Shown piece by piece: positions 13,889-21,867 of a stretch of DNA of 24,926 bases (positions are counted from its first letter, which is position 1; each line of letters begins with the position of its first letter). The stretch is from an uncultured Mycoplasmatota bacterium (GTDB lineage: Bacteria > Bacillota_I > Bacilli_A > RF39 > UBA660). A program made the position numbers and the translations under genes. Location: NCBI GenBank assembly GCA_900544605.1, contig UQVP01000017.1:1-24926 (forward strand), read 5' to 3'. The notes under the pieces are model-generated. The model was given only the letters and a program-made list of their open reading frames with translations. It was not told the origin of the DNA and searched no databases.

Positions 13889-15616
13889 TTATTCCTTTAC
13901 AAGAGGATTAAAGTTTTCAATAGCATCAATTAATTTAGGATGTTCGATGATAAAGTGTATAGTTGGATTAGAATTTTTTGAGATAATTATATAATTGTTT
14001 TTTACAGTTGTTATAGTTATATTTTTAAACGTCTGATCATATATGTAATTCATTTTATAGTTGTTTTCTTCTTTAGAATAATTTTTTGTAAGATTTAGAT
14101 GCTCTATATATTCTTTATAAGTATAATTAATTCTTTTATTAAAAAATAAATTATCTAATAAAAGTGATGGCTCATTGGATTTAAAATCATTTTCCTTAAT
14201 TTTATAAATATAATCATTTACTATGTTCTTTTTCATAATATTTTTCATATATTTTAATTCATCATTTTTGTATTTAATTATTTTATTAGTATCTATTTTT
14301 GAAATATTATTTCTTTTTAAAATTTTCATTAATAATTCATCTGAAATTGTAAATAAAGGTAATGATGAAAGCAATCTTTTTCTATCACTAAATATATTTT
14401 CATCTTTTCTTAAAAACATTTCATATTCTTTTATATTATTTTCTCTAAAAATTTCCATTAATGGTTTAGCTTTTTTTAACATAAAATTAGCTTTTTCTTT
14501 ATAAGCATTTATTTCCTTTTTATTCGTAGTTAAATAATATATTCCTTTGTTATGAAAGCCTTTAATACATTCCCCTGTTAAAGCTGTAACGCCTGAAACA
14601 TAATTAAGATGATTATATATACTGTTTTTCAAATCTTTTAAATAGTAAGGGGATATTTGACCTGTCATATAAATTGGAATCCAACTTTCAAGTCCTAACA
14701 TCATTTCATTAAATGGTCTATCTAAATTATGGATAATATTTAGATGATGTCCTTTTTTTAAACACATTGCTATTGCAAACATCCACTTTTTACCAAATTC
14801 AATATCTTCTGCCATATCTTCCATTGGCATATCGCTACACATAAAAATATCTTCTGTTGATTTAGATAAAACTGTTGATTTAAAGAAATTTAGCTCTCCT
14901 TCTTTCATTTCCTCTAAACCATAATAGTGTCTTGTTTTTGTTCTGTAAAAAGGTATCGTTGGAACTTTTAATTTATCAAATTTTATTACTTTGATGTAAT
15001 CATCTAAATTGAAAGAATCAAGATTATATAAAAAATCCGATATTTGATTTTTAGTTGATACAGTTTCACTTGTTAGCCATGAAAATAAAGTGTTATAGAA
15101 TTTATTATTTGTTAAATCACTTTTTTTACATCCGATAATTATAGATAATTTATTTATATCTTCTGAACTTTTGTATTTAGAATAAATATAGGAACATATT
15201 TTATTTGAAAAATCTATTGGATTTGAAGGCTTTGCTTTGCCATATCTAATTCTTGAAATATGTGAAGCATCAAAAATAATAAATTTTGACATTTCGTTAG
15301 TATTTATATTTAATGAAGTTATTAAGGTATTTAGATTATTACTAAACGTAGTATAATCAAAGTTATCACTCGGTAAAGTAGAATTAAAATCATTTATTAT
15401 CTTGTCAAATGTATATTTATTTTTGCCATTTTTCTGTGCAATATTAAAAATAGCTGTCGTTAGTTTTTTCATTTGTTCACTATTCTTAATTGGAGTTCTA
15501 TCACCACTTCGGTATCTGCTAATAACAGTTTCGGACAGATTGGAAACTTCCGATAATTTTTTTTGAGAACAATTTAATTCTTGTAAATACTTATTTAAAA
15601 CTTCTTTAAAATTCAT
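13889..15616 (-). CDS. Large XRE-type helix-turn-helix regulator with unknown C-terminal domain
   Basis: This 575-residue protein starts at ATG 15616 behind AAGGATG. Residues about 17-42 form a clear Cro/CI-type HTH (SQKKLSEVSNLSETVISRYR, SGDRTP). A second, weaker HTH-like stretch is at about 105-130 (EMSKFIIFDASHISRIRYGK). The remaining 400 residues have no transmembrane segment or signal peptide. They contain motifs such as KKGHHLNIIHNLDRPFNEMM and EMMLGLESWIPIYM, and I recognise no named domain there. The size suggests a sensor or ligand-binding part. The gene is divergent from the envelope operon at 15843, and an inverted repeat lies between them just upstream of the operon's -35 box. Activation of that operon is inferred. 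Confidence 0.8.
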   Translation of the reverse strand: MNFKEVLNKYLQELNCSQKKLSEVSNLSETVISRYRSGDRTPIKNSEQMKKLTTAIFNIAQKNGKNKYTFDKIINDFNSTLPSDNFDYTTFSNNLNTLITSLNINTNEMSKFIIFDASHISRIRYGKAKPSNPIDFSNKICSYIYSKYKSSEDINKLSIIIGCKKSDLTNNKFYNTLFSWLTSETVSTKNQISDFLYNLDSFNLDDYIKVIKFDKLKVPTIPFYRTKTRHYYGLEEMKEGELNFFKSTVLSKSTEDIFMCSDMPMEDMAEDIEFGKKWMFAIAMCLKKGHHLNIIHNLDRPFNEMMLGLESWIPIYMTGQISPYYLKDLKNSIYNHLNYVSGVTALTGECIKGFHNKGIYYLTTNKKEINAYKEKANFMLKKAKPLMEIFRENNIKEYEMFLRKDENIFSDRKRLLSSLPLFTISDELLMKILKRNNISKIDTNKIIKYKNDELKYMKNIMKKNIVNDYIYKIKENDFKSNEPSLLLDNLFFNKRINYTYKEYIEHLNLTKNYSKEENNYKMNYIYDQTFKNITITTVKNNYIIISKNSNPTIHFIIEHPKLIDAIENFNPLVKE

Positions 15617-15671
15617 AACACATCATCCTTTAAAAGATATTATACTATAAATTAAAAGCATAATAAACTTC

Positions 15672-15702
15672 TTACCATCAAAAACAATGTTTTTAGTGGT
15701 AA
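15672..15702. repeat. Operator-like inverted repeat between regulator and envelope operon
   Basis: TTACCATCAAAAACA (15672-15686) and TGTTTTTAGTGGTAA (15688-15702) are reverse complements at 13 of 15 positions around a single central base. The repeat ends five bases before the predicted -35 box of the plus-strand operon, the usual place for an activator site. Confidence 0.6.
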
Positions 15703-15707
15703 AACTG

Positions 15708-15736
15708 TTGTTCTTTAGATTGCTTCAAATTATAAT
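15708..15736 (+). promoter_or_regulatory. Predicted promoter of the three-gene envelope operon
   Basis: TTGTTC (15708-15713) and TATAAT (15731-15736) are 17 bases apart. The leader would be about 100 bases long; no riboswitch is recognised in it. Confidence 0.5.
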
Positions 15737-15842
15737 AATATAAAGAGAAACAATCTTTCATAAAAAAATTGGTATAGAAAGTGAATGAGTGAATTTCAAT
15801 AAAAAAGAGATGTAAGAAAAATTATAAGAGGAGAGTGATTTT

Positions 15843-16919
15843 ATGGAAATTAAAAAGTTAAATGGTTCACAAAAAAAATTATTAATAGTTGGTGTAGCTG
15901 TATTTATGGTTGTGTTAGGTTCTGTTTTATTTGTTAAAGATGGTAGTAAAGGAATATTTTATAATCCTGATGCAAACATAAAAATAGTTAAATCGGAAGC
16001 TAGTAAAATAGAATTTGAAGATTATAAAACAAATGAGTTTTCAATCAAAAAACCAAAAGGATGGAAAGTTGACACATTAGGTGATTATATTCATTACACC
16101 ATTAAAATATATGATCCTAATAATCCGATATACCAATTTTTCTTAAATATGAAAACGGAAGGTTATAATAAATCAGAAGATGCAAAAAGATGGCAACAAA
16201 AATATTATCCAAATAATCCATTTGCGAAAACTAGTGTAATAGAAACTAAAGATACTGAAGGATTTTATAAAATATTTAATGATTTAGGTACTTTAAATAA
16301 TACAGCTTCATTTACTTTTCCAACCTTAACTGATTTTACAGTAAGTGAAAATTTAGGTAAAGGGGTCTTGGGGGGAGACATGTTAAGGGCAACATTTAAA
16401 GATGAAAGAGGTAAAGAAGGAGAAGGAATATTTACAGCTTACGTATATGATGCTGGGTCATATTATGTCCCTGAAAATATAATCTCAGGGAAACAAATTG
16501 ATATATATTTCTTAAATGTATATGACACAATTTTTATTACAGCACCAAAAGATGAATTTATTGATTGGCAAGATACTTTAAATGTAATTTGTTCTTCCTT
16601 AAGCTTTACTGATGCTTTTATAAACGGGTTTAATAATCAACAAGATGCGACTATGAAGAACTTTCAACAAATTAGAGCGATAGGTAATCAAATAAGTGAT
16701 GGAATAATGGATTCATGGAATAAGAGAAATACATCTTTTGATATAATGAGCCAAAAACAGAGTGATGCAACACTTGGTTATGAAAGAGTATATGATACTG
16801 AGACTAATGAAATATATAAAGCATATAATGGATTTACTGATGATTATGATGGCGAAAGATATAAAACTATAACAGATGATATGTATTCAAAAAAGACAAG
16901 TGGATTTATAGAAAGGTAG
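15843..16919 (+). CDS. Membrane-anchored extracellular protein of unknown function
   Basis: This 358-residue protein starts at ATG 15843 with RBS GAGGAGAG. One N-terminal TM segment (about residues 13-31) follows a lysine-rich start, so the rest is predicted outside the cell with no lipobox Cys. The core begins NEFSIKKPKGWKVDT, reminiscent of PsbP/lipoprotein-type domains for extracellular substrates. The end contains YERVYDTETNEIYKAYNGF, a motif I have the impression is common in Firmicutes envelope proteins but cannot name. It is the first gene of a tight operon (7-base and 15-base gaps). The function is not known. Confidence 0.82.
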   Translation: MEIKKLNGSQKKLLIVGVAVFMVVLGSVLFVKDGSKGIFYNPDANIKIVKSEASKIEFEDYKTNEFSIKKPKGWKVDTLGDYIHYTIKIYDPNNPIYQFFLNMKTEGYNKSEDAKRWQQKYYPNNPFAKTSVIETKDTEGFYKIFNDLGTLNNTASFTFPTLTDFTVSENLGKGVLGGDMLRATFKDERGKEGEGIFTAYVYDAGSYYVPENIISGKQIDIYFLNVYDTIFITAPKDEFIDWQDTLNVICSSLSFTDAFINGFNNQQDATMKNFQQIRAIGNQISDGIMDSWNKRNTSFDIMSQKQSDATLGYERVYDTETNEIYKAYNGFTDDYDGERYKTITDDMYSKKTSGFIER

Positions 16920-16926
16920 GTGCAAA

Positions 16927-17874
16927 ATGAAGAATAAAAAAAAGATATATGCTGTTATAGGGCTTGCCATATTGATAGTTGCTATAGTTGTTATAATTGC
17001 TATAGTTGCTATTAAAAGCAATAAACCAATGCCAATAAATCATACTTCATCAGATAATTCAACACTAGCAAAAACAATACAGGAAGAATTAAAACAAAAG
17101 GATTCCAATAAAGAATATTTAAAATTAAAAGGTGGAGAATTTCTAACAGAAGATACTTCTTTTAGTAAATATTCTTTTATAAATAATAATTCTATATATG
17201 TTTTCAATCCAGAAAAATTAGATAGTGGTGAATTTGTTTATAAAAAAGTATATGATATAGATAAAAATATTAAGGTTATGAATATTGCTCCTAACGATGG
17301 AGCAGATATAAAGTTTTATGATTATAATGACAATATATACACATTACACGATGATAATACAGATAATAAAGTTAGAGATAGTTATGATATGTATTTAAAT
17401 GCTAATTATAGTCTAAGTGATTATCTTAAATGGAAATATTCACCAGAGTTTCTTGGTAAAAAGATAGATTATGATTTTATGTCTAATTATGTATATGTAA
17501 AGGATAATGTTTTATATAGTAAAAACTATGGCAATGAAAAGTATCCTATTATTGAAAAAGTAAGTGGTAATTATGAAGGTGAGAAAATAATCAGAGTTTA
17601 TAATGAAAGAATACTTAAAACTGACAAAGCTTATTATGAATTAATGAGTTACTTTGATACTGATTTAAATAAAACAGTTACTACTACAGTAAAAATTAAT
17701 TTGTTAACTAAATATTATGATGAAGTATTAACATTTACCTATAAATATGTAATATTAAAAGATTATACGCTTATACCTATAAATGATATTATGGAAAATA
17801 GGGTAAGAGATTATCAATATGATTATTATTTAGGGGGATTTAACTATATGAATGAGGTTAGATATGAGGAATAA
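16927..17874 (+). CDS. Membrane-anchored extracellular protein, second gene of envelope operon
   Basis: The gene encodes 315 residues; its RBS AGGTAGG overlaps the stop codon of the preceding gene. A short KNKKK start and one strong TM (about residues 8-30, rich in Ile/Val/Ala) are followed by a polar extracellular region. That region is rich in Tyr, Asp, Asn and Lys, with beta-strand-like alternation and no Cys. There is no sorting signal and no recognised domain. Tight coupling suggests it works with its neighbours at the cell surface. Confidence 0.82.
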   Translation: MKNKKKIYAVIGLAILIVAIVVIIAIVAIKSNKPMPINHTSSDNSTLAKTIQEELKQKDSNKEYLKLKGGEFLTEDTSFSKYSFINNNSIYVFNPEKLDSGEFVYKKVYDIDKNIKVMNIAPNDGADIKFYDYNDNIYTLHDDNTDNKVRDSYDMYLNANYSLSDYLKWKYSPEFLGKKIDYDFMSNYVYVKDNVLYSKNYGNEKYPIIEKVSGNYEGEKIIRVYNERILKTDKAYYELMSYFDTDLNKTVTTTVKINLLTKYYDEVLTFTYKYVILKDYTLIPINDIMENRVRDYQYDYYLGGFNYMNEVRYEE

Positions 17875-17889
17875 TGAGAGGAGAATATT

Positions 17890-19347
17890 ATGAAATTAAA
17901 AAAGACGTTATTTATGATGTTAATTGCAGTATTTAGTATTTTAGGAATAACAACAGTGAATGCTGCAACAATTACTGATGATGGTAAATATACATTAATA
18001 TTAACTAGTTCAGAAGAAGATGTAAGTATTGATGGTAAAAGTGAAAAAGTTATAAGATTTAATGTTGCAGAAGGAGAAACAACAGTTAAATTATCTGATT
18101 TAACAAAAGAAATAGTACTTTTCAATGGAAAAACTGAATTTGCATATTGGGGAAGTTTTACAGGCGAAAAAGTTAGCGATGATATAGCAATAACTGATTT
18201 TAAGTGGAGTGGTGACTTAGGCGGTGAATCATATACAAATGGACTTACTCTTTATGCAAAATTTTCTGAGAAGCCATTACAAGGAACAGGCACATATTAT
18301 ATAACACTTGACTCATTTTCAGGCAAAGTAAATGGGCAAAGTATTATGAAATTAACAAGTAAAAGTACTGAATTTAAAACAGTTGATTTAACAAAATATA
18401 TACCTGTAAGAGAAGGATTTACCTTTAATGGATGGGAGTTAGATGGAAAAATTGTAACTTCAATTGATTCTAGTTATTTTGCTAATCGTGATTGTATAAC
18501 AATAACTGCTATATATACTCAAGATACCTTTAATGGTGATGGAATTGTATTAAAATTAAATGCAAATGGTGGTAAAATAGATGGTAAAGAATCTAATAGT
18601 TATGACTACATAGGTGGAAGTAATTCAGGAACAACTATGTCACTATTACCATATGCTCCAGTAAGAGAAGGTTATACTTTTAATGGCTGGAATACGAAAA
18701 AAGATGGTAGTGGAGAAAATTATAATTATGTTTACTGGAGATTTTGGGATATAGATGAAAAAACAGATAAAGAGTTTGAAAAAGATACTAAAATAAAAGA
18801 AGAAAACGGTTATGAAAGATATAAAAATATAACCTTATATGCTACTTGGACTAAAAATAATGAAATAAAAAACAATGGAGATGTAAAAGCAAGTGTTACA
18901 TTTGAGAAAGAATTTGATAATGATTATGTATTAGATACTAAGAAAGTTGAAGTAAGCAAAAACTTATCTGCTAAAAATGTTAAATATATTGTTGATATTA
19001 ATGTACTTGAAAATGGTGAAATAGTTAAAATTAACGATACTAAAATGAAAATAAGAATTAATTTACCAGAAGAATTAAAAGGATATAAAAAATATGAAGT
19101 AGTTTATATTAAAGATAATCAAATACAAGAAACTATACCAGCAACAATAGAAGATGGATATATAATATTTGAAACAACTCATTTAAGTGAATATGGAATA
19201 ATTGCAACAGAAAAAAATGCTAACACAAATGTAGAGAATCCAAAAACTGGCGATAATATTGCACTTTATATTGTAACATCAATTGTTTCAATGATTGGAA
19301 TTACAGGACTTGGATTATATGGTTATAAAAGAAAGCAAACAAATTAA
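17890..19347 (+). CDS. Sortase-anchored (NPKTG) surface protein with InlB-type repeats
   Basis: This 485-residue protein has RBS AGAGGAG before ATG 17890. It has a signal peptide (KLKKTLFMMLIAVFSILGI, cleavage near VNAA). Two InlB/Listeria-Bacteroides (Flg_new) repeats end near residues 215 and 318, with diagnostic PVREGFTFNGWELDG and PVREGYTFNGWNTKKDGSG. A beta domain follows at about 330-440. The C-terminus has NPKTG (450-454), a hydrophobic stretch and a KRK tail, the classic cell-wall sorting signal. No sortase gene is present here, so a housekeeping or distant sortase must act. It probably serves as adhesin or wall protein, and its operon context suggests a complex with the two TM-anchored proteins. 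The following 90 bases show only a weak AT-rich hairpin. Confidence 0.93.
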   Translation: MKLKKTLFMMLIAVFSILGITTVNAATITDDGKYTLILTSSEEDVSIDGKSEKVIRFNVAEGETTVKLSDLTKEIVLFNGKTEFAYWGSFTGEKVSDDIAITDFKWSGDLGGESYTNGLTLYAKFSEKPLQGTGTYYITLDSFSGKVNGQSIMKLTSKSTEFKTVDLTKYIPVREGFTFNGWELDGKIVTSIDSSYFANRDCITITAIYTQDTFNGDGIVLKLNANGGKIDGKESNSYDYIGGSNSGTTMSLLPYAPVREGYTFNGWNTKKDGSGENYNYVYWRFWDIDEKTDKEFEKDTKIKEENGYERYKNITLYATWTKNNEIKNNGDVKASVTFEKEFDNDYVLDTKKVEVSKNLSAKNVKYIVDINVLENGEIVKINDTKMKIRINLPEELKGYKKYEVVYIKDNQIQETIPATIEDGYIIFETTHLSEYGIIATEKNANTNVENPKTGDNIALYIVTSIVSMIGITGLGLYGYKRKQTN

Positions 19348-19417
19348 AATTCAATAATAATAAATTTAAAAAATTTATCAAGAAACCACAAATGATTAAT
19401 ATTGTGTAGGATGATAA

Positions 19418-19442
19418 TTGACAAAATACTGATTGATATAAT
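19418..19442 (+). promoter_or_regulatory. Extended -10 promoter before a short structured transcript
   Basis: TGATATAAT (19434-19442) is a perfect extended -10 (TGnTATAAT). A TTGACA at 19418-19423 is only 13 bases upstream of the hexamer, too close for a standard -35, so the extended -10 probably carries the activity. Confidence 0.5.
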
Positions 19443-19497
19443 GGTTAGAAGAGGTGCATATGCAAGAATTTGTACGGAAGTACAAATTCAGTGCTAG
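19441..19497 (+). pseudogene. Possible remnant of a serine recombinase N-terminus
   Basis: ATG 19441 opens an 18-codon frame, MVRRGAYARICTEVQIQC, ending in TAG. It resembles the start of serine recombinases (YARVSTxxQ), but with Cys where the catalytic Ser belongs, and no further recombinase sequence follows. There is no Shine-Dalgarno site. The match is short and may be chance; the same bases form a strong hairpin, so a small RNA is the rival reading. Confidence 0.25.
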
Positions 19498-19573
19498 CTA
19501 GATACATGCTTTACCCTTATATTAAAATACAAAAAGAGGATTAAATTATTTTTATAATTTTTTTCTCTTTTTT
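19449..19573 (+). ncRNA. Candidate small structured RNA upstream of the retron
   Basis: An extended -10 lies seven bases before the proposed start. A terminator follows at 19531-19573. In between, GAATTTGTAC and GTACAAATTC (19467-19490) form a perfect ten-base stem capped by the GNRA-type loop GGAA. GCA/TGC pairing beneath it, then GCAT/ATGC and GGT/ACC pairs, give a closing stem. No known RNA family was recognised. Confidence 0.4.
19531..19573 (+). terminator. Rho-independent terminator before the retron
   Basis: AAAAAGAG (19531-19538) pairs with CTCTTTTT in the T-run from 19565. An inner stem AAATTAT/ATAATTT extends the hairpin. Confidence 0.65.
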
Positions 19574-19629
19574 GATATTATTTCAAGGGACGATTTTTTT
19601 ATAAAAAACAAAAAGTTTTGATAGTTAGG

Positions 19630-19659
19630 TTGCGGACATAATTTGCCGTATGTTATAAT
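19630..19659 (+). promoter_or_regulatory. Retron promoter
   Basis: TTGCGG (19630-19635), 18 bases, TATAAT (19654-19659). The predicted start falls at about 19665, exactly where the a1 arm of the retron RNA begins. Confidence 0.7.
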
Positions 19660-19663
19660 AACA

Positions 19664-19823
19664 GTGCAGTAGTGATTGGAAGTATTTCCTACTTTAACGA
19701 GTCGTTAAGGGACTAAAATATTTACGACGATTAAATAGTAATATTCCAAAGGACTTACCTACACGTTGTGTAGTAGCTTCGCGTTACGTCCATTTCCATA
19801 TTACAATATCGTTAGTACTGCAT
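19664..19823 (+). ncRNA. Retron msr-msd non-coding RNA
   Basis: The ends pair as the a1/a2 repeat: TGCAGTA (19665-19671) with TACTGCA (19816-19822), extended by a G-U pair. After a1 come msr-type hairpins: GGAA/TTCC (19678-19689), CTTTAAC/GTTAAGG with loop GAGTC (19692-19710), and ATTTA/TAAAT (19720-19736). The msd part is closed by GTAATAT (19738-19744) and ATATTAC (19798-19804). It contains GGAC/GTCC pairing and a perfect CTACAC-GTT-GTGTAG hairpin (19759-19773). a2 ends five bases before the Shine-Dalgarno of the reverse transcriptase. The order promoter-msr-msd-RT is the standard retron layout. The branching guanosine and the exact msDNA ends cannot be fixed by eye. Confidence 0.8.
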
Positions 19824-19841
19824 GTATAGGAGGTAGTAAAA

Positions 19842-20801
19842 ATGTGGAAATACATGAGTGTAGAACAATGTAATAAGTTTTTGCTATCTCTTAACTTAAT
19901 TAATTGTAAAGATGAAAAAAAGTATATAAAAACAATTTACTCTATTAGTAATAAAGTAGAAAAAAATTATAAAATATATAAAATAAAAAAACACAATGGT
20001 AAATATAGGACTATATATGAACCAAATCCAATATTAAAACAAATTCAAAAAAATATTTTAGTTAATATACTTAATAATAGATCTATATCAAAATATGCAA
20101 AAGCATATCATAAAGGATTTCAATTAAAAGATAATGCTATCCCACATGTTAACAAAAAGATGATTTTAAAATTAGACATTAAAGACTTCTTTGAAAATAT
20201 ATCTTTTTTGGATATTTATAATTCTTGTTTTCCTATAGAATACTTTCCTAAATCTGTTGGAATGCTTTTAACTTACTTATGTACTTATAATAATCATTTA
20301 ACACAAGGTTCACCCACATCCGCATATATATCAAATTTAGTAATGAAAGAATTTGATGAAGAATTAGGAAAGTGGTGTAGCTTAAATAATATATCATATA
20401 CGAGATATTCAGATGATATGACCTTTTCTGGTAATTTTAATCCTAGCGATTTAATAATTAAAGTTAGAAAAATGTTATATAAGTTAGATTTAGAGTTAAA
20501 TGACAATAAAATACATATAGTGCATCAATCTTCTAACCAAAATGTTACCGGTATTGTAGTTAATGAAAAAGTTCAAGTGAGTAGAAAATATCGAGATAAG
20601 ATTAGACAAGAAATATATTATATAAAGAAATATGGATTAGGTTCTCATTTAAAGAAAAGTAATATTGCTAGTGATGAATTAAAATATTTAAGTAAATTAT
20701 ATGGAAAAATCCTTTATGTTTTGCAAGTTAATGCTAATGACAAAGAGAATGTTGAATACAAATGTTTTGTTGAAACTCTAAAAAGACAATTTAAAAAGTG
20801 A
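19842..20801 (+). CDS. Retron-type reverse transcriptase
   Basis: This 319-residue protein has RBS AGGAGGT (19828-19834) before ATG 19842. The fingers/palm order is complete: RTIYEP (56-61), the retron region-X motif NAIPH (98-102), LDIKDFFENI (111-120, first catalytic Asp 112), QGSPTSAYISNL (155-166), YSDD (189-192, catalytic Asp 191 and 192), and the retron region-Y motif VTGIVVN (235-241). The C-terminal helices recognise the cognate RNA. The length is normal for a standalone retron RT with no fused effector. The enzyme makes branched msDNA from the upstream RNA. Retrons known so far act with an effector in anti-phage abortive infection. Here the next genes are an HD nucleotidase and a large membrane protein, neither a textbook retron effector. 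Confidence 0.95.
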   Translation: MWKYMSVEQCNKFLLSLNLINCKDEKKYIKTIYSISNKVEKNYKIYKIKKHNGKYRTIYEPNPILKQIQKNILVNILNNRSISKYAKAYHKGFQLKDNAIPHVNKKMILKLDIKDFFENISFLDIYNSCFPIEYFPKSVGMLLTYLCTYNNHLTQGSPTSAYISNLVMKEFDEELGKWCSLNNISYTRYSDDMTFSGNFNPSDLIIKVRKMLYKLDLELNDNKIHIVHQSSNQNVTGIVVNEKVQVSRKYRDKIRQEIYYIKKYGLGSHLKKSNIASDELKYLSKLYGKILYVLQVNANDKENVEYKCFVETLKRQFKK

Positions 20802-20848
20802 TACTCAAAATAGCCTTTTTATTTTACAAAAATATTAATTTTAAAAGC

Positions 20849-20877
20849 TTGATTAATAGTTTAGAAAATGTTAACAT
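20849..20877 (+). promoter_or_regulatory. Possible promoter of the HD-domain gene
   Basis: TTGATT (20849-20854) and TAACAT (20872-20877) are 17 bases apart. No convincing terminator lies between the RT stop and this site, so read-through from the retron is also possible. Confidence 0.35.
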
Positions 20878-20901
20878 ATAAAGCATATTAGGAGGAAAAC
20901 G

Positions 20902-21555
20902 ATGACAAAAAAAGAGAATGTGATTAACTATTATGTTTTGTGTAATAAATTAAAAAATGTTATTAGGACTGGCTGGAAAGATTGGAATGTACAAAGTGAT
21001 AGAATAGAAAGTGTTGCAGAACATATCTTTGGTGTTCAAATGTTAGCACTTGCTATGTACTCTGAATATCAATATGATATTGATATTATGAAAGTTATAT
21101 TCATGTTAGCCGTTCATGAACTTGGTGAAACTGTTATTGGTGATTTAACTCAATTTCAAATTTCTAAAGAAGATAAAGAAAAAATAGAACATGAAGCTGT
21201 ACATAAAATATTATTAGATTTACTTGATGGAGAACAAATTGAAAAGTTATTTTTAGAATTTGATTCACATAGTACAAAAGAAGCAATGTTTGCTTATCAA
21301 TGCGATAAATTAGAATGTGATTTACAAAGTAAATTATATGATGAAGAAGGTTGTGTTGATTTAAATAAACAAGATGGTAATGATACAATGAATAATTCAA
21401 TTGTAAAAGAACTCCTTGATAGTGGTTGTTCTTGGTCAAATATGTGGCTTCAGTTTGGGCAAAAAATTTACCCATATGATGAAAATTTTAGAGCTGTATC
21501 AAATTATGCTTTAAATAACAATATAAGTAAAGGTAAACAAAAAAGCTTAAAATAA
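20902..21555 (+). CDS. HD-domain nucleotidase, HDDC2/YfbR-like
   Basis: This 217-residue protein has RBS TTAGGAGGAAAA before ATG 20902. It belongs to the HD_3 group that includes YfbR (5'-deoxynucleotidase) and human HDDC2. The start has RTGW (22-25) and ESVAEH (36-41), and the metal-site pattern is H41, H72-E73, E76, D81 (VHELGETVIGDLT) and D136. Position 73, Asp in the namesake HD pair, is Glu here; this is a visible departure, although some Firmicutes members may share it. The known members remove phosphate from dNMPs; the substrate here is unknown. It lies 100 bases after the retron RT in the same direction. Because nucleotide-acting enzymes are known retron effectors, it is a candidate partner. 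It could equally be a housekeeping nucleotidase. Confidence 0.9.
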   Translation: MTKKENVINYYVLCNKLKNVIRTGWKDWNVQSDRIESVAEHIFGVQMLALAMYSEYQYDIDIMKVIFMLAVHELGETVIGDLTQFQISKEDKEKIEHEAVHKILLDLLDGEQIEKLFLEFDSHSTKEAMFAYQCDKLECDLQSKLYDEEGCVDLNKQDGNDTMNNSIVKELLDSGCSWSNMWLQFGQKIYPYDENFRAVSNYALNNNISKGKQKSLK

Positions 21556-21599
21556 TATTGGTTAAAATTATTTTAAACAAGAAAAATATATCTGTTTGG

Positions 21600-21631
21600 A
21601 GGTTCTTTTAAATAAAGAAGCGCCTTTTTTG
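21600..21631 (+). terminator. Terminator after the HD-domain gene
   Basis: An imperfect hairpin, AGG TTCTTT / AAAGAA (GCG bulge) CCT, is followed by a run of T residues ending at 21630. Confidence 0.6.
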
Positions 21632-21670
21632 TTTAAGAAAAATTATTATTTTTAAAAGCAATTTTTTTAT

Positions 21671-21746
21671 AAAAAAACTTACGACACCATAATAGGTTCG
21701 TAAGTTGTATTCAAATGGAGCCAATGTCGTAGGTATCTACAACTTT
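21671..21746 (-). ncRNA. Candidate minus-strand small RNA, about 75 nt
   Basis: Read on the minus strand, a promoter (21779-21752) would start transcription near 21745. The RNA opens with hairpin GUUGUAG-AUAC-CUACGAC (21743-21726, seven pairs including one G-U). A linker follows, then a terminator hairpin CUUACGA-ACC-UAUUAU-GGU-G-UCGUAAG (21704-21678), followed by seven U. Plus-strand folding is possible too, because TCGTAAGTTGTA can pair with either the upstream or the downstream segment. Only the minus strand combines promoter, hairpin and terminator. No known family was recognised. Confidence 0.5.
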
Positions 21747-21751
21747 TTTCC

Positions 21752-21779
21752 AATATACGAATTGATACACAAATATCAA
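21752..21779 (-). promoter_or_regulatory. Predicted promoter of the minus-strand small RNA
   Basis: On the minus strand TTGATA (21779-21774), 16 bases, TATATT (21757-21752). The palindrome ATTGATA...TATCAAT (21761-21780) also provides a plus-strand TTGATA at 21762, 16 bases before TAATAA (21784-21789). Divergent promoters are therefore possible, the second one serving the membrane-protein gene. Confidence 0.45.
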
Positions 21780-21867
21780 TCACTAATAACATTTTAGCAC
21801 AAATTTTATTTAATGTCTCGTGAATTATGTAAAAATTTGGTAAAATAGGTTATATGAGGTGGGTATC

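Noticed and set aside
19842..20801. The RT as the DGR reverse transcriptase that mutates the lectin gene at 1-345
   Set aside because: It carries the retron-specific NAxxH and VTG motifs, has an msr-msd RNA immediately upstream, and no template-repeat-like GC-rich sequence lies near it.
21671..21746. Plus-strand riboswitch or attenuator for the large membrane protein
   Set aside because: Mutually exclusive pairings exist, but a plausible plus-strand promoter lies downstream of it (21762-21789) and no known aptamer core was recognised; the minus-strand RNA explains the structure better.
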